A program made the translations under genes and the position numbers. 64,000 nt of DNA from Ardenticatenaceae bacterium (GTDB lineage Bacteria; Chloroflexota; Anaerolineae; Promineifilales; Promineifilaceae). The stretch is from the NCBI GenBank assembly GCA_020634375.1, contig JACKBX010000007.1:1-64000 (forward strand). The letters run 5' to 3'. Below, in pieces: positions 20,842 to 28,680 of the stretch (positions within the stretch are counted from its first letter, which is position 1; every line of letters starts with the position of its first letter). The notes under the pieces were generated by a model. That model made no database searches. It saw only the letters and a program-made list of their open reading frames with translations, and had not been told where the DNA came from.

Positions 20842-21054
20842 TTAACGAATTCTTGTATAACGATAATTGTCACGTATGTTTTGGTTGAAATAACGGCCGT
20901 GTGAATCTGCATTCATCAAGCCATCATACTCATCTTGGGGCACATCAAAGTATTGGTACACGCGCCCACTGTTAAATTCGATTTCTAAAATCTGGCTTTC
21001 GGGATCGTATCCAACTGAAGCCAGGTTGCTGGAACTAACGGCCGTTCGTTTCAT
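20842..21054 (-). CDS. KTSC-domain protein inside the cas operon
   Basis: A 70-residue protein that is a single KTSC domain: V-x-SSNL-x-SVGYD, then LEIEFNSGRVYQYFDVP with the central Y-x-Y, then ADSHGRYFNQNIRDNYRYTRI. KTSC domains are named after the C-terminus of some lysyl-tRNA synthetases and are suspected to bind RNA, but their function is not established. The start ATG overlaps the cas8 stop (ATGA at 21051-21054) and the stop is 12 bases before cas7, so it is translated within the cas operon. It occupies the place where I-A systems encode the small subunit Csa5/Cas11, though the KTSC fold is predicted beta-rich rather than helical. A role in the complex is inference from position. Confidence 0.85.
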   Translation of the reverse strand: MKRTAVSSSNLASVGYDPESQILEIEFNSGRVYQYFDVPQDEYDGLMNADSHGRYFNQNIRDNYRYTRIR

Positions 21055-22850
21055 TCTTGTTCATCTCCTTGTTCGTCTGTTTCCTGGCGCGGCGTGCGTG
21101 CATAACCAAATGCAACAAGCAATTTGGCAATAACATCGGGGCCGTATTTATCAATGAGCCGGGTAATTTCTTCAATATCGTTGGTTCTGACGCTGCGCCG
21201 GTAAGGGCCGGAGCGCGTTTCCATCACCTGCGCGTTTTCGGCATTGTATTTGTGCAAAAAGTCGCTCAGGGCGGCGATGAACTCAGCCGGATATTGGGAT
21301 TGGCGCACTAAATCACGCCCTAATCCATACCGCACATCATAACGCCGGTCGCCTTCTTTTTTGCGATATTGGGCGATGACTGTGCTTTGGCGGATGGCAT
21401 AAGCGATGTTGCGAAAGCCTTCCGACTCTAAAATGGGGCTTAACTGCGGATCGTTGCTCATAATGAGTCTCCTTAAGTTGTTAACGGTAAATCTGCGGGG
21501 TGGGAATCCTCCCTTGTTTTCCCCCTGACTAATAATCCAACTGCTGTAGGCAGTGGTAAACTCAAAAAATGGGTCGAGGTTGTCGGCGACGATGAAGTCG
21601 CGGAACTTTTGCAAAAGGTCTATTTCTTCCCCTTTGTTTTCGGCGAATTGGCGCACGATGTTTTCTTGTTCTTCCAGAATTTCTTGAAAGATGGTGACGT
21701 CTTCCGGCTGGCGGATTTCTATCCAGCCGGGCAGATTGAGGAAGGCGATATTCATGGTAGCGGCGGCTGTGCCTAAACTTTTGTAGTAAACAACATGAAA
21801 ACCGCGCAGGAAGTCGGACGGCCGTTGCGCATCTTTCATCATCATGGCAAACACCGGGTCAATTTCTTTGCCGGAGCGCGCCGCTTCAACTTGTTTGATG
21901 AACGCTTGCACGTAGCGGATGATGGTGAGGATGTCGGCACGCACGGCCGTTTCGCTAAAGCGCATCTTCTTGCTAAACTCGCGTTGTACAATCTCCCGCG
22001 CTCGCAGGCTGGAACGCCCCGCCGACGGCACATACGTTTTGCGGTCATCGGAACCTTTCACCCGTCCGGTAAAAGCGATGTGGTAAAAGCCAACCGCTTT
22101 TAACCATTCCAGCAGCCAGAAGTTTTTCAGGTTGCCCAAGCCAACACCATTGGGCAGCGGTTTGTTGATGCCCTTGCCTTGCGAGGGGTTGAAGAATTGG
22201 CTGGCAGTGGCCTGGTCTGACCATTTATGCGGTTTGGCGAGTGATTTCCAGGTATTAACGGCCGTTTCCAAATCATTCGGCGTCTGGCTGAATAAATCAC
22301 ATAGCAAACGGCAAACCGCACCCATCTCCCCTGCTTCGCCGACTTCCAGCCATTGGGTCAGCAGTTGGTTGTAGCCGTTGATGGGCATCGGCGGCGCATT
22401 GAGCAGCGAAAACACCGACCAATGTTCATGCGGCGGGGACGGCATAGAGGCGAAAGGGAAGTTATCATCGTCGCCGATGGCATATGCCCGTTTGAGCGTG
22501 CCCTCCAGCACGCCATAGGAAGCAAAAAATGCAGACCGCTTTTCCTTTTCAGCTTCATAATCGGCAACATAATTGGGATTGTCGGGCAAATCGGGCAGGC
22601 TTTTGCGATTTTTTGCCGTTCGCAAAATGGGGGCCATCGGCAAGGGCAGCATGTCTGCTCCCAGCCGCTCCGTGTCCAGCGCCGGCGTTACCTGAATGTG
22701 GTAATAATGGCCGTAATCCGTCTGCAGAATATCCGGGTCGGTGACGCCCTGCCGAAAAAGTAGATTTTCCAGCAAGCGTACAAACCCGGCCGTCAATAAT
22801 TCATCGGCAAAGGTTCCGGTGGTTTTGTCAACGTAAAAATGTTCAATCAT
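21051..22850 (-). CDS. cas8: Cas8-like large subunit of Cascade
   Basis: A 599-residue protein in the position and size range of the Cascade large subunit, which recognises the PAM and helps hold the crRNA. I see no diagnostic catalytic motif, as expected for Cas8. Features: an N-terminal region with a TAGFVRLLENLLF helix (residues 19-31), a central LKNFWLLEWLKAVGFYHIAFTGRVKG segment, and an all-helical C-terminal third that may act as a small-subunit-like domain. It overlaps the upstream 75-aa ORF by eight bases and the KTSC gene by four, so translation is coupled. Cas8a is suggested by the Csa2-type Cas7 neighbour. The assignment is mainly by context. Confidence 0.75.
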   Translation of the reverse strand: MIEHFYVDKTTGTFADELLTAGFVRLLENLLFRQGVTDPDILQTDYGHYYHIQVTPALDTERLGADMLPLPMAPILRTAKNRKSLPDLPDNPNYVADYEAEKEKRSAFFASYGVLEGTLKRAYAIGDDDNFPFASMPSPPHEHWSVFSLLNAPPMPINGYNQLLTQWLEVGEAGEMGAVCRLLCDLFSQTPNDLETAVNTWKSLAKPHKWSDQATASQFFNPSQGKGINKPLPNGVGLGNLKNFWLLEWLKAVGFYHIAFTGRVKGSDDRKTYVPSAGRSSLRAREIVQREFSKKMRFSETAVRADILTIIRYVQAFIKQVEAARSGKEIDPVFAMMMKDAQRPSDFLRGFHVVYYKSLGTAAATMNIAFLNLPGWIEIRQPEDVTIFQEILEEQENIVRQFAENKGEEIDLLQKFRDFIVADNLDPFFEFTTAYSSWIISQGENKGGFPPRRFTVNNLRRLIMSNDPQLSPILESEGFRNIAYAIRQSTVIAQYRKKEGDRRYDVRYGLGRDLVRQSQYPAEFIAALSDFLHKYNAENAQVMETRSGPYRRSVRTNDIEEITRLIDKYGPDVIAKLLVAFGYARTPRQETDEQGDEQE

Positions 22851-23070
22851 TGTTGGTATCCTGTGTCAAATAATAATCAAGCTGTTTGGAAGATGGTTTA
22901 ATTTGTTGAGTTAATGGTTTTATTTTGCTTATCAACCCTGCTATCATTGGCGAAACTCCTGATGGATCATCAATTGAATTCATTAACTCCGAACCTCGTA
23001 TTAAATGATATGCACTGTCCACAAGTCTGCTATGAATCTGAAGGTGCGAGTTGTTATTCAATATGCTCAT
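22843..23070 (-). CDS. 75-aa protein, first gene of the cas8 operon
   Basis: A small soluble protein of 75 residues with no domain I recognise. It starts at an ATG preceded by AAAGGGAT and ends overlapping the cas8 start by eight bases (ATGATTGA), which implies coupled translation. The N-terminal half looks helical (SRLVDSAYHLIRGSELM) and the C-terminal half is Lys/Gln-rich. The candidate autoregulatory RNA would act on its 5' leader (23080-23104). It could be a small Cascade subunit, an accessory factor, or a leader peptide. Confidence 0.6.
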   Translation of the reverse strand: MSILNNNSHLQIHSRLVDSAYHLIRGSELMNSIDDPSGVSPMIAGLISKIKPLTQQIKPSSKQLDYYLTQDTNND

Positions 23071-23079
23071 TTTTATCCC

Positions 23080-23104
23080 TTTAATGTTTTATTACTGCGT
23101 AAAA
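23080..23104 (+). promoter_or_regulatory. Predicted target of the CreR-like pseudo-spacer
   Basis: Positions 23080-23090 match the pseudo-spacer exactly for 11 bases (TTTAATGTTTT), and 23093-23097 (TACTG) match again; 19 of 25 bases agree ungapped. The three bases 5' of it are CCC, compatible with a CCN type PAM. It lies in the 5' leader of the cas8 operon, about 10-30 bases after the predicted start of transcription. Confidence 0.6.
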
Positions 23105-23117
23105 GTCAATTACTAAA

Positions 23118-23146
23118 ATTCTAAGGGATGATTTTGAGCTTGTCAA
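23118..23146 (-). promoter_or_regulatory. Sigma70-type promoter of the cas8 operon
   Basis: On the minus strand: TTGACA (23146-23141), 17 bases, TAGAAT (23123-23118). Transcription would begin near 23111 and reach the 75-aa ORF start at 23070 with a 40-base leader. This is a near-consensus promoter. Confidence 0.8.
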
Positions 23147-23168
23147 GTGTTGAATTTTTCTGTATTGT
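23140..23168 (+). promoter_or_regulatory. Promoter of the CreR-like RNA, overlapping the cas8 -35 box
   Basis: On the plus strand: TTGTCA (23140-23145), 17 bases, TATTGT (23163-23168). Its -35 box shares bases with the divergent cas8 -35 box, so the two promoters would compete or be co-regulated. Start of transcription falls near 23175, at the beginning of the pseudo-repeat. Confidence 0.5.
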
Positions 23169-23174
23169 TGTTTC

Positions 23175-23300
23175 AATAGATCCGCGTAGGCGATACTGAA
23201 ACTTTAATGTTTTTGTACTGGCGATAAAATCGCCCCCTGTGACTCGTTAGAGAGTACAGTTATAAACCTCAAAGGTTTTTAGAAACCTTTGAGGTTTTGT
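23175..23300 (+). ncRNA. Candidate CreR-like autoregulatory guide RNA
   Basis: Read on the plus strand, a degenerate repeat (from GATC at 23179 to ACTGAAAC at 23195-23202) carries the exact 8-nt handle of the big array. A pseudo-spacer follows (23203-23227, begins TTTAATGTTTT), then a second degenerate repeat (23228-23267) that matches the array repeat at 20 of its first 32 positions without gaps, including ATC, CCCC, AGAGA and TAC. The RNA would end at the hairpin 23264-23297. Its pseudo-spacer matches the cas8 leader at 23080. This is the architecture of CreA/CreR RNAs, which load Cascade and repress a cas or toxin promoter through limited pairing. Function is inferred. Confidence 0.62.
23264..23297. 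terminator. Bidirectional terminator between cas3 and the CreR-like RNA
   Basis: A perfect 15-bp stem (AAACCTCAAAGGTTT paired with AAACCTTTGAGGTTT) with loop TTAG. On the plus strand it continues TTTTGTTTATC. It closes the cas3 unit on the minus strand, whose stop is at 23301, and the small RNA on the plus strand. Confidence 0.85.
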
Positions 23301-25781
23301 TTATCTACTGCCTTTTTCTGTACCTTTTTGATCGGCAGTACGCAAGGCGCGGACGAGCAGCATGTAGCTGCAAACGTCCCGCTCATCGCGCGGATTAATT
23401 AGCAAACCTTCGATAAAGTCGGAAACATCATTGGCATTCGCTTTTGGATAGGCTGCGGCATTTTGACACAATTGCTGCACGTTATTGGACAATAATTGTA
23501 ATGTATTTTCAATTTCCCGCATATAGTTGGGGATGAGTTGGTAACTGGCCGGTTGTGAGGAAAAGGGGGCGTGATGGCGGGCAACGGCCGTAAATGCCGC
23601 CCGCAGCAATGGTTGATATTTCTCCATCTCGGAAGCAGGCAATCCCTGCAAAATCGGGAATGAGGCCAACGCGCTTTCAACGGCGTGAGACGGCCGCTTA
23701 CCCACCTTAACCTTATGCGCGGGATTCGTCGGATCGTAATCCGTGTGGGCGGCAGGAAAAGTAAGCTCTCCCATGCCGATGGCTTCTTGCCATGTTTGCG
23801 CCCACCCTTGCCAGCCCTGACTTAGCTTACCCACGTCATGCACCGCCATCACCAAATGCGCCATCTCGGTAATGATGCCGCTGCGCCAGCCGTAGGCCTT
23901 TTCCAACCGCTCCGCCGCTGCGCTGAATGGAGCCGCTTCTTCTGAAAATGCCTGATGCACCAGTTCGATGTGGCGGTAATAGCTTTCTAGCTTGTAGCCG
24001 TAGGGGGTGTAGGTGGTAACGGCCGTTTCTGGCACGTCACATTCATAATGCTCCCCCTTGTACAAAGTTAGCCCCAATTCTGAAGAATAGCCCACCAAAG
24101 CGGGATTGATAACCAGCAAAGGAGCATGTAAATCATATTTTGATGTCGCCTTTTTGAACCCGTAACGGATGGGCTGATTGCTCTGCGCCGCATCCTCATC
24201 CGTTGCCTTATCTTCCACCAGTTTGCAGATTAACCAATCTAAATGCCCTTCGTCAAAACCAGGGTCAAGCGCTTCATTCGCATCTTTCCACTGGGCAAAT
24301 TTGCCTTGCAATGTGCCGGGATGCAAAGAAAAGCTGTCCGCCTTAAAAGGCGCGGCAGCCAACTGGTCTGGATGGGCATGAACGGCAACGGAAATGGATT
24401 GAATGTCGCGGATCAGCTTCCGCGCTTCGCCGCGATCCGTTTCGCCGCGCCACGCCGCCCAAATTGCTGTCGTATGTTCATATTCTGCGCCAAATACGCT
24501 GTTGAGAATCATGTTATCGCTGGCCGTGTGGGCATGGTTGATGAGCGCCTGCTCGTCGGCAAATGCCAGATGGCGGTCTTGATTTTCTGCCAACCAATCC
24601 CACGTCAAATCGCACTGCTGCTTGGCATGTGTGCCATGATACGGCGCATACCCATCTTCATCTAACGGATAGACATACACCTGCCCCGACTCGCCCGGGT
24701 AGCGGGCGCAGCGTCCGGCCCGCTGCAAAACAGAAGCGGCGGGAGCCAATTCCGTATGCAAAACGGCCGCGCTCATATCCAACCCCACTTCCACCACCTG
24801 CGTCGCCACCACGATGAGGCTGGGGACGGTGCGCTTTTCTGTATCCTTTTGAAATTCATCGCGGACAAAATCTTCAATTGTTTGCCGATCTTCTTTGAGA
24901 AAGCGGCTGTGCAGCAGGCGCACGGTCACGCCATCTGGTTTTTGCTCGCGCAGGGCGGTGGAGATGGCTTGCGCCCGCTCCACCTGGTTACACACGACGA
25001 GGGTGCGCGGCTTCTCAATGGTCTGGCGTTGATGGGTTTGCAGGATGTGGGCAACGGCCGTTTCCTCAGCCAGCACTTGTTTGTCATCATTTTTGAACGT
25101 GAGGGGAACGGCCGTTGTGTAAAACTTACGTTCCTTCTTTTGTGCCGGAATCTCGGCCAACATTTCATCTGTCAGCAAAAACGCCTCCGCATTCAGATGA
25201 TGGGCTAACTTTTCTAACATCTCTTTGGAGAATGTCGCTGTCATCAACACAAACGGGCTGATGCCATTCAACACCTTCAACATGTGCAAGGTAGTGGGCA
25301 ATGTTGAATCGGGGTCAAAAAGATGAAATTCATCAAAGATAAGATAACTGCCCACAAACGCACCCGCGTTCAAGTTACCCAACCGATTGGGTAAACTGTA
25401 AGGGGTCATCAACCAGCCGCTCAACACCTGATCAATTGTAGCAAACGTCATGTCGGCGCGAAATTCACGGTCTTCCTTGTATTCACCCGTTTGCCTCAAA
25501 ATTTCAAGCGGGTATTGGTCGAAACTTCGTTTGTGCAAACGCTGATAGCGCTCTTTAAGGCCTTCGTATTCAATGTAAAATTGATTCGCCAGTACGCGCA
25601 TTGGGACAGCGTAAACACATTTTCTGGGAAAATACTGATGTGAAGCACTCCAATAATTCTCAATAAATGGGGCAAGTGCGGCAAGCGTCTTGCCAGCACC
25701 GGTGGGGGCTTGCAAGATAATTGAGCGTCCTTCGAGAATCAGATCTTTGATTTTTTGTTGATACCTATAAAGAATTGACAT
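23301..25781 (-). CDS. cas3: Cas3 helicase-nuclease with C-terminal HD domain
   Basis: An 826-residue Cas3 that should unwind and degrade DNA flagged by Cascade. It begins directly with the SF2 helicase: Walker A QAPTGAGKT (residues 24-32), the DEAD-box variant DEFH near 150, motif V VVEVGLDMSA and motif VI QRAGRCARYPG around 340-365. The HD nuclease is at the C-terminus: VHDVGKLS, PSHAVES, ARHHAPF and a final Asp in LRTADQKG (roughly residues 620-820). Most Cas3 proteins have HD first, so the order is reversed. The ribosome site GGAGGG lies inside the last codons of the WYL gene, whose stop TAG directly precedes this ATG. Confidence 0.93.
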   Translation of the reverse strand: MSILYRYQQKIKDLILEGRSIILQAPTGAGKTLAALAPFIENYWSASHQYFPRKCVYAVPMRVLANQFYIEYEGLKERYQRLHKRSFDQYPLEILRQTGEYKEDREFRADMTFATIDQVLSGWLMTPYSLPNRLGNLNAGAFVGSYLIFDEFHLFDPDSTLPTTLHMLKVLNGISPFVLMTATFSKEMLEKLAHHLNAEAFLLTDEMLAEIPAQKKERKFYTTAVPLTFKNDDKQVLAEETAVAHILQTHQRQTIEKPRTLVVCNQVERAQAISTALREQKPDGVTVRLLHSRFLKEDRQTIEDFVRDEFQKDTEKRTVPSLIVVATQVVEVGLDMSAAVLHTELAPAASVLQRAGRCARYPGESGQVYVYPLDEDGYAPYHGTHAKQQCDLTWDWLAENQDRHLAFADEQALINHAHTASDNMILNSVFGAEYEHTTAIWAAWRGETDRGEARKLIRDIQSISVAVHAHPDQLAAAPFKADSFSLHPGTLQGKFAQWKDANEALDPGFDEGHLDWLICKLVEDKATDEDAAQSNQPIRYGFKKATSKYDLHAPLLVINPALVGYSSELGLTLYKGEHYECDVPETAVTTYTPYGYKLESYYRHIELVHQAFSEEAAPFSAAAERLEKAYGWRSGIITEMAHLVMAVHDVGKLSQGWQGWAQTWQEAIGMGELTFPAAHTDYDPTNPAHKVKVGKRPSHAVESALASFPILQGLPASEMEKYQPLLRAAFTAVARHHAPFSSQPASYQLIPNYMREIENTLQLLSNNVQQLCQNAAAYPKANANDVSDFIEGLLINPRDERDVCSYMLLVRALRTADQKGTEKGSR

Positions 25782-26810
25782 CTACCCTCCAAAAAAGTCA
25801 TCAATCACAGATGATTGATTTGAATGGTTAGTGGAGACATGCCAGCCATATTGTTCAGCTATTGCTTTGGCTTCACCCATCAAGGTTTCTCGCAATTCAA
25901 CCGGCTCCAACACCTCACAATCCGCACCCCAACCACGAATCCAGGGCAGCATCTCCCGCCATTCGGCTACCTGCGTACTCCAAATTAGGTCGCCATTAGG
26001 CAGCAGCTCCGGCTCCGCCTGGTTGGGATGCCACACGCTTTCTTGCACGCGACGCACGGCCGTTTTCCCCCGAAACTTCAACTTCACCGTCACTAACTCC
26101 CCATCACCATCCCAAATGCTCCACACATTACGAATAAACTCCGATTCATTGAATGATTTGGGGAAAATGATGGGCTGCGTGGTATCGGCGGCCTTTTGGA
26201 TACGGTTCAACTTGAAAGGGATGATCTTGTCCATCGTCTCGCTGTAACCCACCAGATAAATGCTGTCGTCCCACAAAGATGGCTCCAGCAAATAAGGATT
26301 GACCAGGTGAACGGTGGTTTTGCGCGACTGCAACCCCTGGTAGCGAATGCGGATTTTGCGCTGCTCTATCCAACAAGTGATGACTTTTTCGAGAACGGCC
26401 GTATCCCCCTCCCCCTCATCCGCCTTCGGAATAAAATCTGTTGAGCGCAGCAGCCGGTCCATCAAGGGCTGGTTCAACGTAATGGCGACGCTTTGCAACA
26501 AACTGACCACATGCGGATTGGGGAAACGAGTTTGCCGGGCTGCTTTACGGGCCATCAAATACAGCAGCGCATTCTCCCATACACTAACCCGCAAATTGGA
26601 CATATATTGGCTGCGATCAATCTTCCAGCGTCCCCGTTGAACTTCAATAAAGGGAATATCCTGAGCCATGAGCAATTTGCGATCTTTATAAATAGTAGCG
26701 CGGCTTTCTACCTCGACTATTTCAGCCAACTCCTCGTCGGTATAAGCGCCCTGTAAATATCGTTTCTCCAATAATCGCAATCGTTCTGTACGTCCTGATG
26801 CTCTGCTCAT
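25782..26810 (-). CDS. WYL-domain transcriptional regulator, co-transcribed with cas3
   Basis: A 342-residue regulator with an N-terminal winged helix (residues 5-65: LLEKRYLQGAYTDEELAEIVEVESRATIYKDRKLL), a central WYL domain (about 140-225, containing RIRYQGLQSRKTTVHLVNPYLLEPSLWDDSIYLVGYSE), and a C-terminal WCX extension (FRGKTAVRRVQESVWHPNQ and beyond). WYL domains bind ligands, often nucleic acid or nucleotides, and commonly control CRISPR and other defence loci. ATG 26810 is chosen because GGAGG precedes it by five bases; a GTG lies four codons upstream. The stop abuts the cas3 start. It may regulate cas3, or the cas8 promoter as well. Confidence 0.9.
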   Translation of the reverse strand: MSRASGRTERLRLLEKRYLQGAYTDEELAEIVEVESRATIYKDRKLLMAQDIPFIEVQRGRWKIDRSQYMSNLRVSVWENALLYLMARKAARQTRFPNPHVVSLLQSVAITLNQPLMDRLLRSTDFIPKADEGEGDTAVLEKVITCWIEQRKIRIRYQGLQSRKTTVHLVNPYLLEPSLWDDSIYLVGYSETMDKIIPFKLNRIQKAADTTQPIIFPKSFNESEFIRNVWSIWDGDGELVTVKLKFRGKTAVRRVQESVWHPNQAEPELLPNGDLIWSTQVAEWREMLPWIRGWGADCEVLEPVELRETLMGEAKAIAEQYGWHVSTNHSNQSSVIDDFFGG

Positions 26811-26864
26811 TGAAACCTCCACACCCAGTTTACAAAATCATTCCGCCAAAAATGGAAACACAAA

Positions 26865-26902
26865 CGCCGAATCTCGGAAATTGATCCTTTCAGGATTCGG
26901 CG
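26865..26902 (-). terminator. Inverted repeat upstream of the WYL gene
   Basis: CGCCGAATC (26865-26873) and GATTCGGCG (26894-26902) pair over nine bases; on the minus strand a TTTGTGTTT tract follows. It fits a terminator of the DUF4258 unit; because it also lies just upstream of the WYL gene it could instead be that regulator's operator. Confidence 0.55.
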
Positions 26903-26908
26903 CATACA

Positions 26909-27217
26909 TTAGCAGGAATAAGACGGCTTGTGGTGAATATGGCGCAAACCACGACGACGATTACGCCACACTGTCATAATAACCGGTTCTGTGATGCTCA
27001 TTACCACTGTACTACCTATTAGCCGGGTAAATTCATTTACTTTTCTAAATGGTTGGGGAATGTCTTTGTGCCGCAAATGCACGAGTCTGGCCCCAGCACA
27101 ATGTATCTCCTCACCGTAGCTAAGTATAAACGATATTTGCGCCTCCGACACATTTCTTTGTGCCATTCGGCGACGGGCGTGGTTAGTAATAATGAAACTA
27201 TCTGGCTTGGTCATCAC
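26909..27217 (-). CDS. DUF4258-family small protein (possible toxin)
   Basis: A 102-residue protein whose N-terminus fits DUF4258: FIITNHARRRMAQRNVSEAQISFILSYGEEIHCAGARLVHL, with the conserved His-Ala-x-x-R-M and R-N residues. DUF4258 proteins are small and often sit in toxin-antitoxin-like pairs; their activity is not firmly known. It follows an HTH gene by nine bases on the same strand, in the usual pair arrangement. The C-terminus is Arg/His-rich. Start is GTG 27217 or the ATG one codon later, after AGGGGG. A toxin role is inference. Confidence 0.65.
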   Translation of the reverse strand: MMTKPDSFIITNHARRRMAQRNVSEAQISFILSYGEEIHCAGARLVHLRHKDIPQPFRKVNEFTRLIGSTVVMSITEPVIMTVWRNRRRGLRHIHHKPSYSC

Positions 27218-27226
27218 GTCCCCCTG

Positions 27227-27436
27227 CTACTCATACCAGTGCAAACGGCCGTCATCATCTTCCCAAAACTGCGCCCCCGTTTCCTCCTCAACAATGCCCA
27301 TATCCTTCGTAATCGTCGAACGTGACACTTTTAATTGCCGTGCTAACTCTGCCTGCGAAATACCATCTTTAGCTCTATGAACCATATTGCGGATCGAGAA
27401 CAACCTCGCTAACTTATCTTGCTTATCTCCGAACAC
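27227..27436 (-). CDS. Small helix-turn-helix protein paired with DUF4258
   Basis: A 69-residue protein with an HTH_11-like winged-helix segment: DGISQAELARQLKVSRSTITKDMGIVEEE (about residues 24-52), ending in QFWEDDDGRLHWYE. The GTG start at 27436 is preferred because GGAGG sits seven bases upstream; a longer frame to 27511 has no such site. It is likely the antitoxin-like or autoregulatory partner of the DUF4258 gene. The pair lies between the WYL-cas3 unit and cas1, which suggests carriage with the defence locus rather than a CRISPR function. Confidence 0.65.
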   Translation of the reverse strand: MFGDKQDKLARLFSIRNMVHRAKDGISQAELARQLKVSRSTITKDMGIVEEETGAQFWEDDDGRLHWYE

Positions 27437-27579
27437 GTTACACCTCCGAGAATGTGATTTACCCGGAGGATGCCAGCCCATTGATTCCAGTACGGAAACA
27501 AACAAAATCAATTTTCAAACCGACCTGTTTCCATTTTCAGCACGGCCGTCTGCTACCCTACCATCATTCACACTTAAAA

Positions 27580-27607
27580 ATTCATTACTCACCATTCATT
27601 ATTCAGG
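27580..27607. repeat. Heptanucleotide repeat upstream of cas1
   Basis: Degenerate 7-base units ATTCATT, ACTCACC, ATTCATT, ATTCAGG in tandem, ending in the cas1 ribosome site AGGAGG. One of the window's 7-bp repeat clusters. Confidence 0.5.
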
Positions 27608-27615
27608 AGGCTTCC

Positions 27616-28659
27616 ATGCCCATCATCCAACACCTCATCGCCGAAGAATTCGGCAGCCACATCGGCAAATACCAGGGACGGCTCAAAATCACCCAGGCCA
27701 AAGAAGTGTTGGCCCAGGCCCCCCTGCTCCATCTGGAAACCGTCACCATCGCCAGCAGCGGCGTCTCCATCTCCGCCGACGCCGTGCGTGCCTGCACCGA
27801 GCTAGGCATCCCCATCCACTTCCTCAGCGGCACAGGCACACCCTACGCCAGCCTCTACAGCGCCGGACTGATTGGCACCGTCCTCACCCGCCGCGCCCAA
27901 TTGATGGCCTATAACACACCACAAGCCATCAACCTTGCTGCCGCGTTGGCTTTGGGCAAACTCGAAAACCAGGCCACCCTGCTTAAATACGTTGCCAAGT
28001 ACCGCAAAGAAACCGCGCCCGCCATTTATGAAGAACTGCGCCTGCTGGCTTTAGAGGTACGCGATCATTTGGAAGAATTAGACGGTTGGCGGCAGGCAGC
28101 TCATTACGACGAAAACATCATGGACGACGTGAGAGGGCAACTGCTATCCATTGAGGGGCGTGCCGCTAACAAATTTTGGCAGGGCATTGGTCTGGTGCTG
28201 CCAGAGGCTTTGCATTGGCCGGGGCGTCGTGGGCGTGGCGCACGAGACCCATTCAACAGCGCTCTTAACTACGGCTACGGCATCCTCTACAGCCAGATAG
28301 AGCGGGCACTGGTGCTCGCCGGATTAGACCCCTATGGCGGGTTCATTCATGTAGACCGCCCAGGCAAACCCAGCCTGGTACTGGATTTTATTGAACCATT
28401 TCGCAGCCCGGTAGTAGACCGTACTGTGTTGGGCCTGGTCAATCGCGGCATGGCATTGGAACAGGACGAGCGCGGCCTATTAACACAACCAACGCGACGA
28501 CAATTGGCCGAAAAAATCCTGGCGCGATTGGAAAGCAGCGAGAAGTACGAGGAAAAGCGTTACCCACTGCGTGTGATTATCCAGCAGCAGGCACGCCGCC
28601 TGGCGACTTTCTTGCGCGGCGAGCGGGATGTCTTTTTGCCATTTGTGGCCCGTTGGTAA
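27616..28659 (+). CDS. cas1: Cas1 integrase
   Basis: A 347-residue Cas1, the metal-dependent integrase that inserts new spacers at the leader end. Catalytic residues are in place: Glu180 (IEGRAANKFW), His245 (GGFIHVDR) and Asp257 (LVLDFIEPF). Domain order is the usual N-terminal beta domain and C-terminal helical domain. The ATG at 27616 follows AGGAGG by five bases; an open frame extends upstream to 27454 but has no family match. It is first in cas1-cas2-cas4 on the plus strand, opposite to the interference genes. Its sequence resembles Cas1 of I-A/I-B systems, but I cannot assign the subtype from it alone. Confidence 0.96.
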   Translation: MPIIQHLIAEEFGSHIGKYQGRLKITQAKEVLAQAPLLHLETVTIASSGVSISADAVRACTELGIPIHFLSGTGTPYASLYSAGLIGTVLTRRAQLMAYNTPQAINLAAALALGKLENQATLLKYVAKYRKETAPAIYEELRLLALEVRDHLEELDGWRQAAHYDENIMDDVRGQLLSIEGRAANKFWQGIGLVLPEALHWPGRRGRGARDPFNSALNYGYGILYSQIERALVLAGLDPYGGFIHVDRPGKPSLVLDFIEPFRSPVVDRTVLGLVNRGMALEQDERGLLTQPTRRQLAEKILARLESSEKYEEKRYPLRVIIQQQARRLATFLRGERDVFLPFVARW

Positions 28660-28680
28660 GCACTATTTCCATAGGAAGCT

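Noticed and set aside
27454..27615. N-terminal extension of Cas1 by 54 residues
   Set aside because: Homology begins at the ATG at 27616, which has a strong AGGAGG site; the extension crosses a 7-bp repeat.
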